NCBI GenBank assembly: GCA_013331265.1 | Contig: DUGS01000208.1 | Coordinates: forward strand, 2,533-8,380 | Length of the DNA stretch: 5,848 nt | Source of the DNA: Methanosarcina sp. | GTDB lineage: Archaea; Halobacteriota; Methanosarcinia; Methanosarcinales; Methanosarcinaceae | Direction: 5' to 3' | Shown: one piece after another, positions 1 to 4,837 of the stretch | How the letters are laid out: every line of letters starts with the position of its first letter | How positions within the stretch are numbered: the first letter of the stretch is position 1 | Made by a program: the position numbers and the translations under genes | The notes under the pieces: model-generated | Told to the model about the DNA's origin: nothing | The model's database searches: none | What the model saw: the letters and a program-made list of their open reading frames with translations, nothing else

Positions 1-42
1 AAAAATAACCTTTACAAAAAATAATCTTATCTTATTCTATAT

Positions 43-113
43 CCAGCCTTTTGAAAAAAACACTGGCTGGTTAAGGCTCTTTCACAGTATTACACTGGAA
101 AGGAGCTTTTCCA
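43..113 (-). terminator. Probable terminator region of the DUF378 gene
   Basis: Two inverted repeats follow the stop codon of the DUF378 gene when read on the minus strand. The first has 6-base arms TGGAAA (96-101) and TTTCCA (108-113) around a 6-base loop. The second has arms CCAGCC (43-48) and GGCTGG (65-70). A run of seven T on the minus strand (60-54) lies in the loop of the second repeat. Archaeal termination depends mainly on oligo-T tracts, so the T7 run is the likeliest stop point; the hairpins may stabilise the 3' end. Inferred from sequence only. Confidence 0.45.
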
Positions 114-123
114 ATCTTTTTTC

Positions 124-357
124 TTAGTGATGTACTGCGGCCTCATGAGTTTGATACGTTTCAGCTCTTATAGTGAAATAGATCATATAAAGCGCTGCAA
201 GCCCAACAAGTATGTACACAATCCTCGAAAGAGTACTTCCTACCCCGAAGATAGCATCTACAAGGTTAAAATCAAAGAGCCCTACAAGCCCCCAGTTTAA
301 TCCGCCCACTATAACGAGTATAAGGGCGATCAGGTCTACTGGATTTCTTACTGCCAT
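124..357 (-). CDS. DUF378 family small membrane protein
   Basis: This is a 77-residue protein with two predicted membrane helices, about residues 7-28 and 43-61. The first contains the glycine-rich GGLNWGLVG segment (18-26), which is typical of the DUF378 (YuzA-like) family. The molecular function of that family is unknown. The tail after the second helix is short, polar and histidine-containing (HEAAVHH). The start chosen is the ATG at 357-355, because a GGGAG Shine-Dalgarno motif (370-366) sits 8 bases upstream. A GTG three codons earlier (366-364) overlaps that motif and is unlikely to be used. The gene appears monocistronic, with AT-rich promoter sequence upstream and a T-run downstream. 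The length is normal for the family. Confidence 0.85.
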   Translation of the reverse strand: MAVRNPVDLIALILVIVGGLNWGLVGLFDFNLVDAIFGVGSTLSRIVYILVGLAALYMIYFTIRAETYQTHEAAVHH

Positions 358-390
358 AAGTATCACTCCCTTTTTATATTATCTTAATTC

Positions 391-416
391 AATATATAAT
401 ATGAAAAATATAAAAA
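391..416 (-). promoter_or_regulatory. Candidate TATA-box region of the DUF378 gene
   Basis: The stretch just upstream of the DUF378 gene is almost pure A+T. On the minus strand it offers two TATA-like boxes: TTTATATT within 416-404 and TTATATATT within 400-391. With the usual archaeal spacing of about 25 bases, the first predicts a start near 383 and a leader of about 25 bases. The second predicts a start near 370, giving a nearly leaderless message. No BRE element is clear. The assignment is positional. Confidence 0.35.
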
Positions 417-426
417 CCCATTATTA

Positions 427-669
427 AAATTGAATGTACTTGTATTTATATGTGACTAATATAAAAATCGGAGCCTCTTAGAGAGAATAGAAAATCAAAG
501 TTGTGCTGGCGCATCCCGCCGCAAGCTAGCGGGGTATTCGATGAATTTGAGTATACTGTTTTAAAAAAATAATGTATGATAAGCCTGTACTCTCGTCGAA
601 TCTGGCAGGCGGGTTTGTCACTTCCCGCCCAGGTTAAATAATTCCTTCATGAAAGCTTATGGGCAAGTG
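427..669. other. Spacer between two small membrane-protein genes
   Basis: No credible protein gene was found in this spacer. It contains a plus-strand TATA-like TTTATATG (445-452), the palindromic element described separately, and an A7 run (563-569). Read on the minus strand, that run is a T7 tract that could terminate transcripts from the three-helix membrane-protein gene whose stop codon lies at 670-672. Confidence 0.4.
510..633. repeat. Palindromic MITE-like or structured-RNA element
   Basis: A G+C-rich, strongly self-complementary island sits in A+T-rich spacer. The left hairpin is CCCGC (515-519) with GCGGG (529-533). The right hairpin is GGCGGG (608-613) with CCCGCC (624-629). Between them, ATTCGATGA (536-544) pairs with TCGTCGAAT (593-601) through one G-U pair, and GAGTA (549-553) pairs with TACTC (588-592). 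The left CCCGCC (515-520) could also pair with GGCGGG (608-613) in an alternative fold. This arrangement fits a miniature inverted-repeat element, an insertion-sequence remnant or a folded RNA. No target-site duplication or open frame was identified. A TATA-like TTTATATG (445-452) precedes it on the plus strand, so transcription is possible. Confidence 0.5.
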
Positions 670-996
670 TCAGAAAGCACAAAACAAACCAGATACCAGG
701 TATATGGAGATTACATAAAAAATTAAGTTCACAAATACTTTACCAGCTTTATAGTCGGAATTAGCCTGGTATTCGTTTTCATATAGCTCGACATATAATC
801 TGTAAGCTATTGATTTTCGGTTCCAATTATCAATGAACACGCAAAATGCTCCTACTAACATAATAAGAAAGCCAGCTTTTGTTTCTAAATTAACAACAGC
901 TGGATAACTCTTTATTATTAAGAAAGTAAGTATAATGCCGTCAAGACCTATGAAATACTTATAATAATTAGCCAAAGAAAAGTAATGCTGATTCAC
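670..996 (-). CDS. Hypothetical three-helix membrane protein
   Basis: I do not recognise this 108-residue protein. It has three hydrophobic segments, about residues 14-35, 41-57 and 86-107. They are separated by a short turn and by a polar loop of about 28 residues (58-85) rich in Tyr, Asn, Glu and Lys (for example ELYENEYQAN). The third helix runs to the C-terminus, which ends FCAF. No catalytic motif or signal-peptide cleavage site is visible. The start is a GTG (996-994) with GGTG (1007-1004) as a possible Shine-Dalgarno motif 7 bases upstream. The gene is visibly more A+T-rich than the operon to its right and has no clear partner, which would suit acquired or fast-evolving DNA. It is probably a real gene, but a short orphan frame by chance is not excluded. 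Confidence 0.6.
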   Translation of the reverse strand: MNQHYFSLANYYKYFIGLDGIILTFLIIKSYPAVVNLETKAGFLIMLVGAFCVFIDNWNRKSIAYRLYVELYENEYQANSDYKAGKVFVNLIFYVISIYLVSGLFCAF

Positions 997-1173
997 GTCT
1001 GTACACCGTATAAATTCCTTTCATAAAATAAAAATGTTAAGATAAATATTAACTTAATGCTTCAATGCGAATTATGTTTACCTGCTGATTGGCAGGTTCA
1101 AAGGCCAGTCCATATAGAGAAATAGATCCATTTTTATCCCTGTTTCTGGTAGCAGGCGAAATTTTTGGTAAAA

Positions 1174-1335
1174 TCAAGGATTTTTACAAAACTGAATATT
1201 TTGCAGTACATGATTTAACGCCGAACTTTCTTTTACCATTCCTGGGTCCAGAGGTATAATATTGTCAATATCAAAGTGCTGGACGAAAGTTACAACTAAT
1301 GAATAATTCAGTTCAGTAAAATAATTAAGTAAAAT
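1174..1335 (-). pseudogene. Possible coding remnant, unrecognised
   Basis: On the minus strand the frame is open for 53 codons between a TGA at 1338-1336 and a TGA at 1176-1174. Its translation reads like ordinary protein, with stretches such as VVTFVQHFDIDNIIPLDPG and ALNHVLQNIQFCKN. There is no start codon near the 5' end. The only ATG (1239-1237) would give just 21 residues, and no ribosome site is evident. The 5' end of the frame lies in the 28-base tandem duplication, which shifts the frame. I suspect a fragment of a longer gene, perhaps of a mobile element, but I cannot name the family. A chance open frame remains possible. Confidence 0.25.
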
Positions 1336-1363
1336 TCAGTTCAGTAAAATAATTAAGTAAAAT
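1305..1363. repeat. 28-base perfect tandem duplication
   Basis: The unit beginning AATTCAGTTCAG is present twice in direct tandem, at 1305-1332 and 1333-1360. The first three bases of a third copy follow (1361-1363). The copies are identical, so the duplication is recent or maintained. It lies downstream of the MBL gene and at the 5' edge of the coding remnant. Confidence 0.9.
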
Positions 1364-1372
1364 ACTCTTAAG

Positions 1373-1379
1373 AAAAAAA
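1373..1379 (-). terminator. Oligo-T terminator of the AAA-MBL operon
   Basis: On the minus strand a run of seven T lies about 30 bases beyond the MBL stop codon (1411-1409). Oligo-T tracts of this kind are the usual archaeal termination signal. No strong hairpin precedes it. Confidence 0.45.
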
Positions 1380-1388
1380 TGAGAAATA

Positions 1389-1425
1389 TTTAAAAATCAA
1401 AGACCTCTTTAAAAATCAAAGACCT
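1389..1425. repeat. 18-base direct repeat copying the 3' end of the MBL gene
   Basis: The sequence TTTAAAAATCAAAGACCT occurs at 1389-1406 and 1408-1425, with period 19 and no mismatch. The right-hand copy encodes the last four codons (Val-Phe-Asp-Phe) and the stop of the MBL protein. The left-hand copy is therefore a duplicate of the gene's end lying just after the stop. Confidence 0.9.
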
Positions 1426-2152
1426 GCCCGTCATATCCCAGGGGCAAAAACATAGTTTCAATATGATGGGGGCGGAAGAGATGGCTGAGGTGAGTAAGAG
1501 CTACTTCTTTTGCATTGAGTTTTTGTGCGAGTGCCATAGCTTCTTCTGAGTTCATGTGTTTCTTGATATGGATGTGCGGAGGGACTATAGCGTCTGCAAT
1601 AAGAAGGTCAGGGTCTTTCATTAACTCCAGACTTTTTTCAGGGATATCCGGGTTAGTATCACCGGTAACCACAACCTTGGTGGCATCTCCGTCACGGATG
1701 ATGACTCCAGCAGGTGTTTCTACCGGGGGGTGCGTAACCTTAAAAAGTGTGAATTGAAGCCCGATTAGTTCAAAGGGTTCATAGAGTTTTACGTAATGAT
1801 ACCTGGGGTTCAGAAAAGAAACGTACTGGTCTATATAGTCCAGAGTTTCTCGAATTCCATAGACATTTACTTTATTTTGAACCCTGTAGAACTCCCCAAA
1901 ACCTGCGTAATGGTCGTAATGACCATGTGTCCAGATTACGGCATCTATGCCCGAAAGCTTTTGCCTGAGAAACTGCTGCCTGAGATCAGGGCTTGTATCG
2001 ATAAGGATTTTACCCTGCTCAGACTCCACAAGGATAGTAAAACGAAGGCGCTGGCTCTTCCCGCCTTCACGGGCATCAATGCATGCCGGGCAGTTACACC
2101 CGATTTTAGGGGTCCCTACAGCATCCCCTGTCCCAAGCAGAGTCAGTCTCAT
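1409..2152 (-). CDS. PhnP-like metallo-beta-lactamase-fold phosphodiesterase
   Basis: This is a complete 247-residue protein of the metallo-beta-lactamase superfamily, closest in style to PhnP, a phosphoribosyl 1,2-cyclic phosphate phosphodiesterase. Visible dinuclear-metal ligands are THGHYDH (His76, His78, Asp80, His81), His141, Asp165 in TGDT and His221 in THLSH. The PhnP-type structural zinc site is also present as Cys19, Cys21 and Cys24 in IGCNCPAC, with His224. The PEKSLELM and IADAIVPPH segments match PhnP as I remember it. It should be a soluble cytoplasmic hydrolase of a phosphodiester or cyclic phosphate. No phosphonate-lyase genes are nearby, so the PhnP substrate should not be assumed. 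Its ATG overlaps the stop of the AAA gene as ATGA, indicating translational coupling. All catalytic residues are intact. Confidence 0.88.
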   Translation of the reverse strand: MRLTLLGTGDAVGTPKIGCNCPACIDAREGGKSQRLRFTILVESEQGKILIDTSPDLRQQFLRQKLSGIDAVIWTHGHYDHYAGFGEFYRVQNKVNVYGIRETLDYIDQYVSFLNPRYHYVKLYEPFELIGLQFTLFKVTHPPVETPAGVIIRDGDATKVVVTGDTNPDIPEKSLELMKDPDLLIADAIVPPHIHIKKHMNSEEAMALAQKLNAKEVALTHLSHLFRPHHIETMFLPLGYDGQVFDF

Positions 2153-3453
2153 GAGGATTTCTTCCCTATGTACTCGTCGGACTTGAGGTTTGCCCTTTGA
2201 TCAAAGGAATTTACTGCTCCCAGCAGGTCCTCCTGGGTAAGCACCTTGCGTTCCTCTAGAAGGGCACCCAGGACAGCCTCCCTGATAACCATTCGCAGGT
2301 CTGAACCCGAATAACTCTCTGTCAGGGCCGCAATCTCTGCAGTATCGAAGTCCCCCTCTATGTGTCTGGTAACAATATCCAGAATATTTTTGCGCATATT
2401 AAGGTCAGGCAGAGGGAAATGGACTATTTCGTCAAAACGCCTCCATGCAGCGCTGTCAAGCATTCTGGGATGGTTTGTTGCGGCAATCAGAAGGACACCA
2501 TCGTCTACCAGGCTGATTTCATCTATAGCTTTCAGGAGAGTATTGACCGCCCTCTTAATTGCAGCATTTTCGTCTGAAGTCCTGGCTTTTGCAACAAAGT
2601 CCAGCTCATCTATGAAAAGGATGCAGGGGTTCAATTTCTTTGCAAGCAGGAAAACACGGTCTATATTCTTTGCTGTCTCACCGAGGTACTGGTCCGTAAT
2701 CATTGAGAGCTTAACCTCAACAAAAGGAATGGAGAGCTGTTCTGAGAGCGCACGGGCAACTGAGGTTTTACCTGTACCCGGAGGCCCGACAAACAGGAGT
2801 TTACCAATATCATGCAGCCCTATCTCCCGCAAGTATTCCCTGTGCTGGATGGCTTTCATGATTTTTTCAATTTCGTCCTTCTGCTCTTCTGTGAGCACAA
2901 GGTCCTTGACCTTCTGTTTGACGTCTTCAGGAGCGATAATGACAACGAGCTTAAGCATTTCTTCGCTCTTGTCTTCTTTCCTGATTTCAGCTATCAGAGA
3001 TTCTATCCATTCCCTGTCGACTTCCTTTGGCCTGATCTTTGCTTTTGCCGCTTCATAATTTGCAGCCTCTAGCTTTCGGATTTCTCCAAAATAATAGGCA
3101 AGGACAGGGTTGTTTTCGATTTTCTCCAGAGAGCCTTCCTGTTTTTCAAACCATTCCGCAGCAAGTTCAAAAGCGCTCAGGCGGAGTTCAAAGTGTGACC
3201 TGTCAACAGTTATAAAAGGTATATTCCTTACAGTTTTTTCGATGTCTTTGACCCCATATAGTTTTTCGATCCTGACAAATGAAGCTATTATGGGTTTTGG
3301 AACTGATTTTTCCACGCTGCTCCAGTAATTTTTGCGAATGTTTTTTGGAAGGTCGTTAACATCCAGTTCTGGATAGCGGTTATAGATCTCTGCAGTAAGC
3401 AGCAGCTCTACGATGTCTAGTATAATTCCTGACATGTTTTTTACCCATTTCAT
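2149..3453 (-). CDS. AAA+ family ATPase with uncharacterised N-terminal domain
   Basis: This is a 434-residue protein with one classical AAA module. Walker A is GPPGTGKT (223-230) and Walker B is ILFIDELD (278-285). Sensor 1 is in AATN (Asn327), and the second-region-of-homology arginines are Arg338 and Arg339 in AAWRRFDE. A pore-loop-like QYLGE (255-259) and the C-terminal helical motif SGSDLRMVIREA (382-393) are also present. An unidentified helix-rich, charged region precedes the module (about 1-165), with a Lys/Glu-rich linker (about 178-205). Such proteins are hexameric unfoldases or remodelling ATPases; the target is unknown and no protease domain is present. The frame starts at ATG 3453-3451, but Met7 (3435-3433) is also plausible because neither has a strong Shine-Dalgarno motif. 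The gene heads a two-gene operon with the MBL hydrolase, so the two may act on one substrate or complex. Confidence 0.9.
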   Translation of the reverse strand: MKWVKNMSGIILDIVELLLTAEIYNRYPELDVNDLPKNIRKNYWSSVEKSVPKPIIASFVRIEKLYGVKDIEKTVRNIPFITVDRSHFELRLSAFELAAEWFEKQEGSLEKIENNPVLAYYFGEIRKLEAANYEAAKAKIRPKEVDREWIESLIAEIRKEDKSEEMLKLVVIIAPEDVKQKVKDLVLTEEQKDEIEKIMKAIQHREYLREIGLHDIGKLLFVGPPGTGKTSVARALSEQLSIPFVEVKLSMITDQYLGETAKNIDRVFLLAKKLNPCILFIDELDFVAKARTSDENAAIKRAVNTLLKAIDEISLVDDGVLLIAATNHPRMLDSAAWRRFDEIVHFPLPDLNMRKNILDIVTRHIEGDFDTAEIAALTESYSGSDLRMVIREAVLGALLEERKVLTQEDLLGAVNSFDQRANLKSDEYIGKKSS

Positions 3454-3466
3454 ACTTAGATTAGAC

Positions 3467-3481
3467 CACTATCAAATAGTG
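3467..3481. promoter_or_regulatory. Inverted repeat just upstream of the AAA gene
   Basis: CACTAT (3467-3472) and ATAGTG (3476-3481) form a perfect 6-base inverted repeat with a 3-base spacer. It begins 13 bases upstream of the AAA start codon at 3453. At this position it could be a small operator or a hairpin near the ribosome site. It covers part of the only GTGG-like sequence that might serve the first ATG. The function is inferred. Confidence 0.35.
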
Positions 3482-3803
3482 TGCATCCAAAGCAGAAAGT
3501 TCTTAAATCTTTTTTTAAGTTGCTAAACCTCTACTAATGGGTTCTCTTTAAAGATATAATTTGCGAAGCAGGAGGCAGATCTCTGCAGAAGGATAGAAAG
3601 CCGGTACGAATGATAAGTTTATCTAGCAGAAAGGCTTTTCATTTACTCCATCTCTTCGTGAAATCCAGAATGTGTTTGAGGAAAAGATTTCTATAATCTA
3701 CAAACATCTCAGGTTTCAGAGGACCTTTGCAAAGTCTGGAAATGTAAATTATTTCCATAAGCATACAGCTTCGGAGAATACTTATCCGTTTCTGGGCCCC
3801 AGT

Positions 3804-3826
3804 AATTATATAATAGCTACTATATG
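3804..3826 (+). promoter_or_regulatory. purC promoter, TATA-box candidates
   Basis: AATTATATAATA (3804-3815) is the best archaeal TATA-like box ahead of purC. A second candidate, CTATATG (3820-3826), follows. Usual spacing predicts a transcription start near 3835-3850, leaving a 5' leader of roughly 70-85 bases before the ATG at 3921. The leader contains an inverted repeat listed separately. Confidence 0.5.
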
Positions 3827-3841
3827 AAAATTACTATTATT

Positions 3842-3867
3842 CAGAAATTCAGAAAAAATTATTTCTG
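3842..3867 (+). promoter_or_regulatory. Inverted repeat in the purC leader
   Basis: CAGAAAT (3842-3848) and ATTTCTG (3861-3867) are perfect 7-base arms 12 bases apart. A second copy, CAGAAA (3850-3855), can pair with TTTCTG (3862-3867) as an alternative. The position, at or just after the predicted transcription start, suits an operator or a leader hairpin. The sequence matches no riboswitch class that I know. Confidence 0.3.
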
Positions 3868-3920
3868 GAAATCTCTCTGTCTAAGGAAAATCCAGAATTA
3901 TCCCTAGAGAGGACCATTGC

Positions 3921-4634
3921 ATGAAAAGAGAACAGCTCTATTCAGGGAAAGCAAAAACCATCTATAAGACAGATGATCCCGATACTCTTATCGCCGAATT
4001 CAGGAACAGCCTTACCGCATTCAACGGGGAAAAGAAAGGCGAGATGGAACTGAAGGGTTACTACAACGCTCAGATATCGAAGAAAATGTTTGAGATGCTT
4101 GAAGCCAGCGGAATCAAAACTCATTTCGTCAGTATGCTTTCCGACATTGATATGCTCGTAAGGAAAGTTGAAATCATTAAGATTGAGGTTATTGTCAGGA
4201 ACATTGCCGCAGGTTCAATCACAAAGAAATACCCGATGAAAGAGGGTACTGTTTTCAAGTCCCCGGTTCTCGTCTTTGATTTCAAAAGCGATGAATACGG
4301 AGACCCCATGCTGAATGATGACATCGCAGTTGCGCTTGGTGTTGCAACACGTGAAGAACTTGCAACCCTCCGGAAACTTGCGCTCAGGATCAATGAGCTG
4401 CTTGTGCCCTACCTTGACGAGAAAGGCATCCTGCTTCCCGACTTTAAGCTTGAGTTTGGAAGAAAGGACGGGGAAATTATTCTCGCCGATGAAATTTCCT
4501 GCGACACCTGCCGTTTCTGGGACAAGAAGACCGGTAAGTCCATGGATAAAGATGTCTTCAGGTTTGATAAAGGCGACATCTCCAAAGCCTATGAAGAAGT
4601 TGCCCGGCGCATCGTGCCCGAGATATTTAAATAA
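3921..4634 (+). CDS. purC: Phosphoribosylaminoimidazole-succinocarboxamide synthase (SAICAR synthetase)
   Basis: This 237-residue enzyme joins CAIR and aspartate using ATP to give SAICAR in cytoplasmic de novo purine synthesis. The length is normal for the single-domain prokaryotic form. Visible hallmarks are the nucleotide-binding start YSGKAKTIY (7-15), the region IEVIVRNIAAGS (88-99), DFKLEFG (174-180) and ILADEISCDTCRFWD (187-201). Three positions depart from the usual consensus: Lys87 where proline is normal before IEV, Pro173 in LPDFKLEFG where an aliphatic residue is usual, and Cys194 where ISPDT is common. The ATG has a good GAGG Shine-Dalgarno motif (3909-3912) 8 bases upstream. No other purine gene is adjacent, and the gene has its own promoter and terminator, so it is probably monocistronic. 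Confidence 0.96.
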   Translation: MKREQLYSGKAKTIYKTDDPDTLIAEFRNSLTAFNGEKKGEMELKGYYNAQISKKMFEMLEASGIKTHFVSMLSDIDMLVRKVEIIKIEVIVRNIAAGSITKKYPMKEGTVFKSPVLVFDFKSDEYGDPMLNDDIAVALGVATREELATLRKLALRINELLVPYLDEKGILLPDFKLEFGRKDGEIILADEISCDTCRFWDKKTGKSMDKDVFRFDKGDISKAYEEVARRIVPEIFK

Positions 4635-4647
4635 GTCTGAGAGATTA

Positions 4648-4704
4648 AAGGTTTGAATAAGCCTGAAGAGGCTTTCAAAACCTTCTTTTAGAATATTATT
4701 TTTT
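4648..4704 (+). terminator. Hairpin plus oligo-T terminator of purC
   Basis: Thirteen bases after the purC stop codon, AAGGTTTGAA (4648-4657) pairs with TTCAAAACCTT (4674-4684), with one bulged A. This stem encloses an inner AGCC/GGCT stem (4660-4663 and 4670-4673). A T6 run follows at 4699-4704. The arrangement resembles an intrinsic terminator on the plus strand. Confidence 0.6.
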
Positions 4705-4776
4705 GCTTTGTGGACCTGTTCAAACTTAAACTCTTATTCCATAACACATTGCGAGTTTTTTAAAAAATTAAAAATT

Positions 4777-4805
4777 AAAAAAGTCCCATGAGATTATTCA
4801 TGGGA
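4777..4805 (-). terminator. Hairpin plus oligo-T terminator of the PKD protein gene
   Basis: TCCCATGA (4784-4791) and TCATGGGA (4798-4805) are perfect 8-base arms around a 6-base loop. Read on the minus strand they follow the stop codon of the PKD gene by 32 bases. A T6 run (4782-4777) comes next, with further T-rich sequence beyond. This is a textbook-like terminator and faces the one for purC. Confidence 0.7.
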
Positions 4806-4837
4806 ACAAACATTTCTTTTCACGAATCCCATTTTTT

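Larger units (their letters stand above)
997..1408. other. Spacer with decayed coding sequence and tandem duplications
   Basis: This 412-base region has no intact gene. The part next to the small membrane gene (1021-1060) is A+T-rich and may hold that gene's promoter, though no box stands out. The middle contains a start-less open frame on the minus strand (1177-1335). The end near the MBL gene carries a 28-base tandem duplication, a T7 run and a 19-base tandem duplication. The overall impression is of remnant, rearranged DNA. Confidence 0.45.
3454..3920. other. Divergent promoter region between the AAA operon and purC
   Basis: No supported gene lies in these 467 bases. The side near the AAA gene has an A+T-rich tract, with minus-strand CTTAAAAAAAG (3519-3509) as a weak TATA candidate, and the inverted repeat at 3467-3481. 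The middle holds GCAGA/TCTGC (3575-3579 and 3582-3586) and a 28-codon plus-strand frame (3610-3696) that I do not accept as a gene. The right side has TGGAAAT/ATTTCCA (3737-3743 and 3751-3757) and the purC promoter. Confidence 0.5.

Noticed and set aside
212..427. 71-codon plus-strand frame
   Set aside because: It is the complement of the DUF378 gene and has no ribosome site or family resemblance.
510..633. CRISPR array or tRNA gene
   Set aside because: The repeats are inverted and not regularly spaced direct repeats, and no tRNA cloverleaf with a T-loop GTTCRA motif could be built.
1259..1271. ATATTG/CAATAT inverted repeat
   Set aside because: It is a short A+T-rich palindrome inside the possible coding remnant, and similar ones are expected by chance in such sequence.
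1796..2200. 134-codon plus-strand frame
   Set aside because: It lies opposite the well-supported MBL gene and its translation lacks any domain-like pattern.
2360..3058. 232-codon plus-strand frame
   Set aside because: It is a Ser-rich antisense shadow of the AAA ATPase, whose motifs are unambiguous on the other strand.
3610..3696. 28-codon plus-strand frame ahead of purC
   Set aside because: AGGAGG at 3570-3575 is too far from its ATG and the peptide has no recognisable features. It ends more than 200 bases before purC, so a leader-peptide role is unsupported.
4315..4656. 113-codon plus-strand frame overlapping the 3' part of purC
   Set aside because: It is an alternative frame inside purC with no ribosome site, and it is explained by codon bias of the real gene.
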